Shown piece after piece: positions 17,202 to 25,398 of a stretch of 40,192 nucleotides of DNA. The stretch comes from Bacteroidetes bacterium UBA6183 (GTDB taxonomy: Bacteria; Bacteroidota; Bacteroidia; UKL13-3): contig DITN01000045.1 in NCBI GenBank assembly GCA_002422865.1, positions 31,652 to 71,843 of the forward strand, read 5' to 3'. The translations under genes and the position numbers were made by a program. The notes beneath the pieces are model-generated. The model made no database searches. It worked only from the letters and a program-made list of their open reading frames with translations, and was not told the origin of the DNA. Positions within the stretch are counted from its first letter, which is position 1. Each line of letters begins with the position of its first letter.

Positions 17202-17237
17202 ATGTATCACATAAGAGAGGGGCAATGTGTCACATAA
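17202..17237. promoter_or_regulatory. Two tandem palindromic 13-bp repeats, candidate operator
   Basis: On the minus strand TTATGTGACACAT (17225-17237) and TTATGTGATACAT (17202-17214) lie 23 bp apart. Each contains an inverted repeat (ATGTG-A-CACAT and ATGT-GAT-ACAT). They sit upstream of the candidate -7 element of the surface operon and just past the kinase stop codon. Confidence 0.6.
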
Positions 17238-17249
17238 ATGTATTACACA

Positions 17250-20174
17250 CTAAAACTCGATTTCAATTTCGAACCCTCTTTCGTCTGCCTCTATTCTTAA
17301 TTTTCCTTTTAAATATTTAACCCGTTTTTCAATACTATCTAATCCATAACCTTCTTTTGGCCTATCAAATAAAGTACAATCGCCATTATCCTTAATCAGG
17401 ATGTTTAATTTTTTTTCCTTCTGACTAAAAATCACATTAAACTTATCTCCCTTAGAATATTTGAGGGTATTAACTGCAGCTTCTTTTATAATTAACAACA
17501 CATTCCTTTTCATCTCAATTGATATATCCAAACGATCATTCATGAGTTTATTTTCGATATAGTATTCGAATATTGTGTCCCGAAAAATAAAAGCCAGATT
17601 AGCTCTCGATCTATCTATTAAATTGTTAATGTCATTACTTTCGTTGTCGAGTGTCCACAACACATTCCTGAGTGCCTGCATGGCTTCCTTAACATTCAAG
17701 GCTATAAACTTAATGTCAGACTCGGCAGCATGATTACGTAATAACATTAATTCCGCATGCATAGATGTTTTAGTTAATATACTCCCAATTTCGTCATGAA
17801 TATCGTACAACAACGTGTTTTTAATCGTTCTTAACTTTTGGTAATTGTACTGCCTGTATAGCACAAACATTACTATTAAAACCCCAATCACAATACTCAA
17901 TAAAACTAAAAACCATGTTTGTTCATAGATGGGGGTAATGTATTCAATATTTAACTTCAAATGAGTAAATGCCTCATTGCCTTGACTGTTAATACCCCTT
18001 ATTAGAATAGTATTTCTTTTTGCAGGAAAACTCCATAGCTGTAGGAAACCATTATTACCTATGGGTGTCCAATCGGTATAACCATCAATTTTATAATAAT
18101 AATAACATAGATTAGGATTTAAAAAATCGTTTAATGCGAAACTTAATTGAAGTACGTCTCTTCCTTTGTTTAAAGGAATATATTTCATTCCTGAATTGTC
18201 AACAATCAGCTCCCTTCTGTTTTCATTAAGCAATGAAACCTGAGCAAAGTTTATTTTACTTTTAGCTATACCAGTATATCCACTTAAGTGATGATTTTTA
18301 ATATAAGCGTTTAATCCGCCTAAAATAATGTCTCCATTATTTAGCCTGGTGCATGCATTAAAATTATATTCGTCATCCGGAAGCCCGTCAGCACTTGTAA
18401 ACAAAAGCACATTTTTAGTTGAGTCATTATAGGAGAATAAGCCATTATACGTTGCAATCCAAAATGCTTTATAATGGTCTTCAGTAATAAAAATGCATTT
18501 TCTTCCGGTTAATTTTTGATTTAAATTCAAAAACCTGATTATACTGTAACTTTGGGGATCAAGTTCAACAATACCGTTATCTAAAGCAAGCCAAATGGTT
18601 TTGTTATTCGATATATATATGTTGTGTACCTCTTCTGCTTTGCCAGTTTTAGTATTGCTAAGGTTTGGAATATAATGCGTAACCCTATAATTATTGTCAA
18701 GCACAACCAACCCGATATTGGTTGCCATCAAAATATCCCCATGAGCACTTCGAGAAATTTTTTGCACCTTAAAATTGGCCAGTTTTTTATTCTTCCAAAA
18801 CAATGGAATTTCCCTATAACTCTTGGTTACTGTATTAAACAGAATAACATTATCTTGATTAAAACAAGACAAAATGAGCTCATCATTTTCACCACGAATA
18901 ATGGATGTTACCTCTAATCCCTTTCTTGATGAGCCTAGCGACCTTCCGTACCAATACCAAGTTAGTTTACCCGTATGTTTATTGATACCTGCAAGACTAT
19001 GACCACCATCTGTTCCTATCCACAACGTATTGCCATCAATTAGACCTGAGTAGGCGTAAATCTCACCTTTGAATAATACCGATTTAACGCGACTCTTTTT
19101 ATCTTCCTTGATTACGCCTCCATAATGGAGATAATAAATACTAGATTCGTCCTCTATTACTTGCCGTCTTACGCTTAAATAGTCTGGAAAAGGATTTATT
19201 TTCTCATCAACCTTTTCATAATTGATTTTATTCTTATACAAGATGTAAATCCCAGCATTTGTTCCAATTAAATATTCATTGTTTGCAATACTCAATATGC
19301 TGTATATAATTACATTTTTATTAAAGTTTAAAGGAACGATATTAGACTCATTAATTTTACCAATCTTGATTTTATTGGGTGATTCGACAAACATATTTTC
19401 CATATGATTAATAGGGAAAATATATGCCAATGAGGTAAATTTAGTTGTTGATTTAACAAAGCTATCTAAAACAGGATCTAGTAACAATAGGCGCTTATTT
19501 GCCGAAACAGTTATTTTACCATTAATAGAGGTAATGGAGTTTGCATAAATCCCATAATCTAAAACATAGCGTTTAATTAACTTCAGGTGTTTATCAAATT
19601 TAAGCACCTTACCCTTCTCACCACCCCTTTCCTGAGCTATGTAAACAGTGTCATCCACAACCAATAATTTATTGGTTGTGGTATCGGATAAATAAACTGT
19701 TTTGAATGTGGGTTTATCAGCATCAATTACCAACTTACCATCATCGGTAAGTAATACAATACCAGAACCCTTCAGGATTTCGATATCAGCAATCTTCTCA
19801 TTTGCTATTTTCAGTGGCACCTTAAGCACCTCCCCAATCATATTTATAGTGTATAGTCCACGGTCGGAGGTAACGTATATTCTATGATTAAATAGTCTTA
19901 TTGCACTTATAGATAGGTTGTTAAGTAACCTACCGGAAGCATGGTATAAATTAATATGGGTTAAGTGTTTTCCGTTAAATCTGTAAATTCCCTTACTGTT
20001 ATAAAACCAAACAGTACCCTCTTCATCATAAATAAGTTGTTTAACACTGTTGTCCGATGTTGGAATATCGAAATCAATTTTTTTAATCTGATACGCATTA
20101 TCAGCGTGCAAAGATGCATATGCAAATAGAACAAACCAGCATAAAACAGCATAAGTTACTATGCGCATCATCAC
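17250..20174 (-). CDS. Two-component sensor histidine kinase with periplasmic propeller and Y_Y_Y domain
   Basis: This 974-residue membrane kinase has an N-terminal signal segment, a large periplasmic region of seven-bladed-propeller type repeats (about 30-670, with two-component propeller blades such as NKTIWLALDNGIVELDP), a Y_Y_Y domain (about 680-735), one transmembrane helix (about 742-764), a dimerisation domain with the phospho-acceptor in YDIHDEIGS (His793) and a HATPase domain (N-box IKEAAVNTLKYS with Asn902, DNGD near 929-932, GYGLDSI). The architecture resembles LytS/NarX-type kinases paired with NarL-type regulators. The start is one of three consecutive ATGs. It abuts the regulator gene with no gap, so the two are co-transcribed. 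The ligand is unknown; in relatives such propellers sense polysaccharides or envelope cues. Confidence 0.9.
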   Translation of the reverse strand: MMMRIVTYAVLCWFVLFAYASLHADNAYQIKKIDFDIPTSDNSVKQLIYDEEGTVWFYNSKGIYRFNGKHLTHINLYHASGRLLNNLSISAIRLFNHRIYVTSDRGLYTINMIGEVLKVPLKIANEKIADIEILKGSGIVLLTDDGKLVIDADKPTFKTVYLSDTTTNKLLVVDDTVYIAQERGGEKGKVLKFDKHLKLIKRYVLDYGIYANSITSINGKITVSANKRLLLLDPVLDSFVKSTTKFTSLAYIFPINHMENMFVESPNKIKIGKINESNIVPLNFNKNVIIYSILSIANNEYLIGTNAGIYILYKNKINYEKVDEKINPFPDYLSVRRQVIEDESSIYYLHYGGVIKEDKKSRVKSVLFKGEIYAYSGLIDGNTLWIGTDGGHSLAGINKHTGKLTWYWYGRSLGSSRKGLEVTSIIRGENDELILSCFNQDNVILFNTVTKSYREIPLFWKNKKLANFKVQKISRSAHGDILMATNIGLVVLDNNYRVTHYIPNLSNTKTGKAEEVHNIYISNNKTIWLALDNGIVELDPQSYSIIRFLNLNQKLTGRKCIFITEDHYKAFWIATYNGLFSYNDSTKNVLLFTSADGLPDDEYNFNACTRLNNGDIILGGLNAYIKNHHLSGYTGIAKSKINFAQVSLLNENRRELIVDNSGMKYIPLNKGRDVLQLSFALNDFLNPNLCYYYYKIDGYTDWTPIGNNGFLQLWSFPAKRNTILIRGINSQGNEAFTHLKLNIEYITPIYEQTWFLVLLSIVIGVLIVMFVLYRQYNYQKLRTIKNTLLYDIHDEIGSILTKTSMHAELMLLRNHAAESDIKFIALNVKEAMQALRNVLWTLDNESNDINNLIDRSRANLAFIFRDTIFEYYIENKLMNDRLDISIEMKRNVLLIIKEAAVNTLKYSKGDKFNVIFSQKEKKLNILIKDNGDCTLFDRPKEGYGLDSIEKRVKYLKGKLRIEADERGFEIEIEF

Positions 20175-20804
20175 TTAAAATATCTTCTGCGATTTATACA
20201 AAGCGAATAATTGTCCTCTACTGTTAATTTGCAACTTTGTATAGATTCTTTTGATGTATTCTCGAACAGTATTTATAGAAATATCACATTTTTCAGCAAT
20301 CATTTTGTAACTGTAGCCCTGTGTAATCAGATTTACCACTTCCTGTTCGCGTTCGCTCAGTTTCTCATCAATACTTGAATTGTTTTTCTGAAAAAAAGTA
20401 ACCACTTTTCTTGCAATACGCGGACTCATAATAGACCCCCCGTTTGCAATAATGGCAATGGTTTCTTTAATGTCTCCCAAAAACATGTCTTTGGTAATGT
20501 AACCAACTGATCCGGCCTTAAGTGATTCGTAAATAGAATCGCTGTCCTCAAGCACAGAACTCATTACAATATAAACATTGGGTAACATTTCTTTGATGTG
20601 TGGAATCGCTTCAATACCACTCATACCGGGCAATAAAATATCTAATAAAATGATATCAGGTTTCAATCCAAGATTGAGTTCGCTTAGCAAAGATTCAGCA
20701 TTTGAAAAAGAATAAATTATTTCATAACCACAAGAAAGATTGAGTATAGACTCCATCGAGTTTCTTAGTGTTTCATCGTCTTCTACTAATGCAATTTTTA
20801 ACAT
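20175..20804 (-). CDS. NarL/LuxR-type response regulator
   Basis: The 209-residue protein has an N-terminal receiver domain with acidic pocket EDD (8-10), phospho-acceptor Asp55 in IILLDILLPG, and a Lys in GYITKD, followed by a LuxR-type helix-turn-helix (LSEREQEVVNLITQGYSYKMIAEKCDISINTVREYIKRI split across the last 65 residues). It is a DNA-binding partner for the kinase that follows without a gap. An ATG at 20837 is in frame and would add 11 residues, but MLKIALVEDD is the normal receiver start. A promoter TACTTTTG lies upstream. The tandem palindromes at 17202-17237, ahead of the surface operon, are a plausible target. Confidence 0.93.
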   Translation of the reverse strand: MLKIALVEDDETLRNSMESILNLSCGYEIIYSFSNAESLLSELNLGLKPDIILLDILLPGMSGIEAIPHIKEMLPNVYIVMSSVLEDSDSIYESLKAGSVGYITKDMFLGDIKETIAIIANGGSIMSPRIARKVVTFFQKNNSSIDEKLSEREQEVVNLITQGYSYKMIAEKCDISINTVREYIKRIYTKLQINSRGQLFALYKSQKIF

Positions 20805-20841
20805 GGTGTGCAATTTACATGGCAAAAAATACATCATTCGT

Positions 20842-20872
20842 CAAAAGTAACTGGGTTATACCTTTTGATAAA
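20842..20872 (-). promoter_or_regulatory. Predicted promoter of the regulator-kinase operon
   Basis: Minus-strand TACTTTTG at 20842-20849 fully matches TAnnTTTG. A weaker TTTA lies 19 bases upstream. Transcription would begin near 20836, about 32 bases before the preferred start and almost on the alternative ATG at 20837. Confidence 0.6.
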
Positions 20873-20977
20873 ATAGTTAAAATCAAATTAATTTTACACC
20901 GTAAGTATCTATCAATACGCGATGAAGTTTCATTGAAGAGAATAAGTAAATAAGCATTACCAATCTTGTTGGGTTAA

Positions 20978-22411
20978 CTAAAAGTATATTTTAACCACAA
21001 AAATAGCTGTAAGTACACAAACCAAATCAACCAATAACATTACACTAAGTGCATAACGGCTGTCTTTAATATTTACCGAACCAAAGTATAAGGCCACCAC
21101 ATAAAACGTGGTTTCGGCTGCACCTTGAAATAAACAAGATAATTGTCCGGCAACACTATCCGCACCATAAGTTTTCATCGCATCGAGCATGAAACCACGT
21201 GAACCACCTGCACTAAACGGGCGCATTAAGGCAACAGGGATAGCCTGTATAATTTGTGGATCTACACCAAAGGCTGCAAGTACAGAAGTCACTCCACTCA
21301 TTACAATATTCATTAAACCCGAGTTGCGAAAAATACTCAAGGCTACCAACATGGCAATCATATAAGGTAACACACGAACACCTGTAGTAAAACCATCTTT
21401 TGCACCGTGCACAAACGAATCAAAAATATTGGTGTTATTGCTTTTGAAAATCTTTTCTTGAAAAATACTGTAAGCTACAATGGCTAAAATAATAAACAGT
21501 AAAACACCATTGCTTAAATTACCTGTAAAATGAAATTTTTGTATCCCAGTAAGTTGATTGACATAAAACAATAAGAACCCAATTACGGCACTGATAACGG
21601 TTACAAAAGCAATTACAATGGGGTTAAGCAAATTAATGCGTTGTTTAATGCTCACAAAAATTAGTGCCGCTATGGTACCCACAAAAGAAGTAATAATGGT
21701 TGGAAGCATAATATCTGCAGGATTTGCCGCATGTTGTGCCGCACGATACCCAATAATTGATGTTGGTATTAATGTTAATCCGGCAGCATGCAAACACAGA
21801 AACATAATTTGACTGTTACTGGCTCTTTCTTTATTGGTATTTACTTCTTGCATACTCTCCATGGCTTTTAAACCAAATGGTGTTGCAGCATTATCTAATC
21901 CTAAAAAGTTTGCGGCAAAGTTCATGGTCATAAAACCATAAGCCGGATGCCCTTTGGGCAACTCAGGAAATATTTTTGCAAAAAATGGAGAGAGTACATT
22001 GGCCAATTTAGTAATGGCATTGCTATCGTTTAAGAGGTTTAATAAACCACAGAAAAAAGTAAGGTAACCAATTAAAGGAAGCCAAATGTCCATAATGGTA
22101 TTTTTGCAGGTTGGAAAAATACCATCAGCCGCTTGTTTGCCTGCTGCAATTTGTATAATTCCATTATCCATTAAATGGTAGGTGCTATCTCCGGTTGTAT
22201 TGGCGTAAACCTTGTTGGCTTGTAACACCGCAAATAAAGCAGTATCGCTTTGTTGCAACTGTTTAGCCTCCATTTCTGATACAATGGTAGGATCGTTTTG
22301 TTTACCATTAACCAAGCTACCTAAGGTATACATTTGGCCGGTACCCAACATGTAAAAAATATAAATTGCGCTAAGTACAATGATGTACGACCAAAATCTG
22401 CTTAATGCCAT
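20978..22411 (-). CDS. SpmA-SpmB fusion, nucleoside-recognition (Gate) domain membrane protein
   Basis: The 477-residue integral membrane protein joins two Gate-domain halves that are separate spore-maturation proteins in Firmicutes. The SpmA-like half (about 60-250) has NFLGLDNAATPFGLKAM and LHAAGLTLIPTSIIGYR. The SpmB-like half (about 310-477) has GFTTGVRVLPYMIAMLVA and RPFSAGGSRGFMLDAM. Multiple hydrophobic helices and a soluble loop (about 30-85) are visible. Bacteroidota do not make endospores, so the role is not sporulation; transport of nucleoside-like or peptidoglycan-related compounds has been suggested from the domain but is unproven. It follows the T9SS cargo gene by 109 bases on the same strand. 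The ATG start precedes the first helix directly. Confidence 0.87.
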   Translation of the reverse strand: MALSRFWSYIIVLSAIYIFYMLGTGQMYTLGSLVNGKQNDPTIVSEMEAKQLQQSDTALFAVLQANKVYANTTGDSTYHLMDNGIIQIAAGKQAADGIFPTCKNTIMDIWLPLIGYLTFFCGLLNLLNDSNAITKLANVLSPFFAKIFPELPKGHPAYGFMTMNFAANFLGLDNAATPFGLKAMESMQEVNTNKERASNSQIMFLCLHAAGLTLIPTSIIGYRAAQHAANPADIMLPTIITSFVGTIAALIFVSIKQRINLLNPIVIAFVTVISAVIGFLLFYVNQLTGIQKFHFTGNLSNGVLLFIILAIVAYSIFQEKIFKSNNTNIFDSFVHGAKDGFTTGVRVLPYMIAMLVALSIFRNSGLMNIVMSGVTSVLAAFGVDPQIIQAIPVALMRPFSAGGSRGFMLDAMKTYGADSVAGQLSCLFQGAAETTFYVVALYFGSVNIKDSRYALSVMLLVDLVCVLTAIFVVKIYF

Positions 22412-22520
22412 AATGCGTATTACTAAAACTCAATTTTACGCTTTAAGCACTAACCAACCTGCAAACATTTTGTTAGCACATGTGGATAGGATAGTCATTT
22501 TTATGGCCAAGTGTTCACTT

Positions 22521-24524
22521 TTATTGATGCTGTATCAAAATACGCTTAACAGCTACACCTTTTTTACTTTTTACTTGAACCATAAACAACCCATCAGCTA
22601 TATTATTAAGTGAGCAACTTTTTAATTGTTGGCCCTGAACAGTATTTACCAATACACCTGAGAGGTTATAAAAGTTAACTTCTGTTATGTTCTCATCGCT
22701 TGCAAAATAAAGCACATCGTTTGCAGGGTTAGGATAGATACTCACTGGTATGGCACCCGTTTCAAAAAGTCCGGTTACTTGCATATTTATGGTATCTGTA
22801 TAGTTACTGCAATCGTTGCTATTAACCATTACTGCATGGTAATTACCACTTGAAGTAACCAATAAACTTGGTGTAGTTTTTCCGCTCATTAAAGTACCAT
22901 TTTTATACCATTTGTATTGTTTGCCATTGGCTGAATTAACCATTAATGTATCTCCATTTTTAATTAAACGTACAGGAGTTAAATCAAACATAAAAGCAGT
23001 AACCTTTTTAGCTGCACTTTTAGCACCACCTTGGGTTTGAATAACATAATAAGTTACAGCAGAATCAAACTGAACAGTAAAGTTATTACCTACAAAAACT
23101 TGCTGAGTTAATAGTAAATCCGCATACCATTTTACTCCCGAACCTGCTGCTATTAAATGTGTTGGTTTTCCGTCTTTACAAAAATTAAACTGAGCGGCAC
23201 CTCCGACTGCTGGCAAATAAAAGTTTTTAATAAAATAAACGTCTGCTTCACCAACTACACCTACTAAATTGCCGTCAATAGTATTATTGGTTGTTGCTTG
23301 AAAGTTGCCGCCCATGTACCAATTACCTTGTTTATCAACCGCAATAGCTGTGGCATAAGTCCAATCAACCTGACCAAGTGTTTTTATCCAATTGGCATTT
23401 CCATTTTCATCCACACTCATCATCAATGCATACCTTTTATTGGAAACGCCATCACCACCCGATTGCCCTCCAAATGCAAAAGCAAAATTGTAATCAACAG
23501 CTACAGCAATTTTATCATCCGGAGTTAATGCAAGTGCATTGCATGATGAATAAACGGTATTGGATTGTTTGGCCCATCTCAGGCTCCCATTGGGGTAATA
23601 AGATGCCATAAAAAAGTTTTGACGGTTGTTGGTATTACTTAAAATTGCACCTGATACATTGATGGGGTTATAAAATAAACCACCAATTACAACTTGGTGT
23701 TGTGAGGTTACTACAATATCAGTTATATGTTCTATACTGGTTGATGTACTTGGAAATATTTTGCGTGCCCATTTGTAATCACCTTGTTTATTAAAACATG
23801 CTGTAATGATATTGGCATTGTAAAACGTATCGTTTTTAATGTACACATCAAAATGACTGTTAGCTGTTACATATATCAAACTGTCGCGCATGGCAATTTT
23901 ACCCATGCGTGCACTAATACTATTACAACCAATAGGTATCACTAAACGCGCTGTTCCAATGCTATCAAGCTTTGCGATATACAATGATGTTCCGCCATGA
24001 TGTGGCATAGCAGGCAAGCCGTCTAAACTAAAATTGTATTGACTAAACGAACCACAAATCCACACATTGTTACTGTCATCAACCAATACATTACCTAATC
24101 GTGGTTTCCATGATTGTATGGTTTTTTTATACAACTGTGTTCCATCTTGATTAAACTTAAAAAGCGTTCCGGGGTCGTTAATACTCATGTATACATTAAA
24201 ATTCTTATCCACCGCAAGGCTACTAACCATTTCTATATTGGGTGCTACATTAACTCCCGTTATCCAAACAAAATTACCGGCAGAGGAGAATTTAGCTAGG
24301 AAGTAACTGTATGAGCTGCTTCCAATTTTATTGAGTGTGGTATCACCTATGGTAATACTCGCAGCCATACGTCCAGCCACGTAAACATTTCCAGAATCAT
24401 CAGCGGTAATAGCATCGAAGTGTTCGAATTGTGTAGAACCAAAATATTTTAACCAGGTATTTTGTGCAAAAACCTGTGTTGAAATGAGTATTAACGCAAC
24501 AAGTAATATGTTCTTATTTTTCAT
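22521..24524 (-). CDS. Secreted SBBP-repeat protein with type A T9SS sorting domain
   Basis: This 667-residue protein has a signal peptide ending QVFA|Q (Gln21), several SBBP beta-propeller repeats (for example FEHFDAITADDSGNVYVAG, VSSLAVDKNFNVYMS and ATAIAVDKQGNWYMGG, about 25-430), an Ig-like segment (about 530-590, with YKWYKNGTLM) and a C-terminal type A sorting domain (VSIYPNPANDVLYF, FYNLSGVLV, GLFMVQV, KRILI, about 595-667). It should be exported by T9SS and attached to the cell surface or released. The ATG at 24524 directly precedes the signal peptide; an in-frame codon at 24545 would only add seven residues. Function is unknown. It is divergent from phhB across 64 bases. Confidence 0.9.
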   Translation of the reverse strand: MKNKNILLVALILISTQVFAQNTWLKYFGSTQFEHFDAITADDSGNVYVAGRMAASITIGDTTLNKIGSSSYSYFLAKFSSAGNFVWITGVNVAPNIEMVSSLAVDKNFNVYMSINDPGTLFKFNQDGTQLYKKTIQSWKPRLGNVLVDDSNNVWICGSFSQYNFSLDGLPAMPHHGGTSLYIAKLDSIGTARLVIPIGCNSISARMGKIAMRDSLIYVTANSHFDVYIKNDTFYNANIITACFNKQGDYKWARKIFPSTSTSIEHITDIVVTSQHQVVIGGLFYNPINVSGAILSNTNNRQNFFMASYYPNGSLRWAKQSNTVYSSCNALALTPDDKIAVAVDYNFAFAFGGQSGGDGVSNKRYALMMSVDENGNANWIKTLGQVDWTYATAIAVDKQGNWYMGGNFQATTNNTIDGNLVGVVGEADVYFIKNFYLPAVGGAAQFNFCKDGKPTHLIAAGSGVKWYADLLLTQQVFVGNNFTVQFDSAVTYYVIQTQGGAKSAAKKVTAFMFDLTPVRLIKNGDTLMVNSANGKQYKWYKNGTLMSGKTTPSLLVTSSGNYHAVMVNSNDCSNYTDTINMQVTGLFETGAIPVSIYPNPANDVLYFASDENITEVNFYNLSGVLVNTVQGQQLKSCSLNNIADGLFMVQVKSKKGVAVKRILIQHQ

Positions 24525-24588
24525 GATATTAAACGAATGGTACAAATATGCTCATAATAGATTAGCTTGCTGATAAATTAACATTAAA

Positions 24589-24828
24589 ATGAGTAACACC
24601 TGGGTTGAAAAAGACAATAAACTGAGTAAAACATACAAGTTCGACTCGTTTATGGATGCCATTAATTGGATGAGTAAAGCAGCTGTGGTGATAGAAGCGT
24701 TTAATCATCACCCCGAATGGAGCAATGTATACAACAAAGTACATGTTATTTTACGAACACACGATGCCGGTTACATTGTTACCAATAAAGATAGAAAGTT
24801 GGCGCAACTACTTGATGAAGTAGAATAA
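24589..24828 (+). CDS. phhB: 4a-hydroxytetrahydrobiopterin dehydratase (pterin-4a-carbinolamine dehydratase)
   Basis: PCD/DCoH recycles the tetrahydrobiopterin cofactor after aromatic amino acid hydroxylation by dehydrating 4a-hydroxytetrahydrobiopterin. The 79-residue product is short for the family but keeps the signature: His40-His41-Pro42, Trp44, and His58 in LRTHDAG, followed by Asp68. The missing N-terminal strand region is common in bacterial versions. No hydroxylase gene is in the window, so its partner is elsewhere. The ATG at 24589 directly precedes the domain. It is followed by a long non-coding stretch, and no clear terminator was found after it. Confidence 0.92.
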   Translation: MSNTWVEKDNKLSKTYKFDSFMDAINWMSKAAVVIEAFNHHPEWSNVYNKVHVILRTHDAGYIVTNKDRKLAQLLDEVE

Positions 24829-25398
24829 GCACCATAACAAAAAAATAACATCATCCAAAATACCTTATTTTACAGGGCATACAGCCATTTTATAATCATT
24901 GCTAAAAAATACTTGTTGCATTTTATTTTAAAATGTAATTTGTTTGCATCCACAAAATGACAGCACACAACACATATATTTCAACTAACATGATGCACGC
25001 TATGCGAATGCACATGCATATGTGTTGCACCAAACATATGATGTAATCACATCAACTCTCATTGGTAATTATAAGCGTTTCGGAGTTCGCTTCATCAACC
25101 CCGACCAATCAAAATATTAAAGTTTAAAAGCATCAAAAGTAAAAGTGAATCCTAATTTCACCATATCACAGGCACATCACCAAACAAACGTAAATCCGTT
25201 TGCTGTGGCTGCTTTTGCTATGCACACCGTGATGTGCATGATGCGTATGCATTGCCCTGCAATGCGTCATCAACACTGTTGTTGCTAGAATACAGGACGT
25301 ATTCTCCAACCATTACAAAAAATCTTTCGCTGGTTTCCCGGCACAAAATCAATTCAATTAAAATTTAAAGCAGTTGGTGCATACCAACACAACTTGTT
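24829..25398. other. 570-base non-coding region rich in inverted repeats, upstream of the methionine genes
   Basis: No gene is seen. Perfect short inverted repeats cluster between about 25011 and 25388: CACAT/ATGTG (25011-25024), TGATGT/ACATCA (25039-25054), ATTGGT/ACCAAT (25061-25109) enclosing AAGCG/CGCTT, TGCACA/TGTGCA (25221-25238), GCATTGC/GCAATGC (25249-25265), AGAATAC/GTATTCT (25287-25305) and GTTGGT/ACCAAC (25373-25388). The last ends ten bases before the next start codon. This may be a structured mRNA leader. It does not fit the SAM-I or SAM-II consensus that I can recall. Confidence 0.6.
25373..25388 (+). promoter_or_regulatory. Hairpin just before the transsulfuration gene start
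   Basis: GTTGGT and ACCAAC pair perfectly around GCAT, ending ten bases before the ATG at 25399. It would overlap a ribosome footprint and could limit translation initiation. Confidence 0.4.

Noticed and set aside
25040..25398. SAM-I or SAM-II riboswitch before the methionine genes
   Set aside because: No GCAACC-type SAM-I core and no SAM-II pseudoknot sequence could be found; CTGGTTTCCCGGCAC at 25330-25344 is only a weak resemblance.
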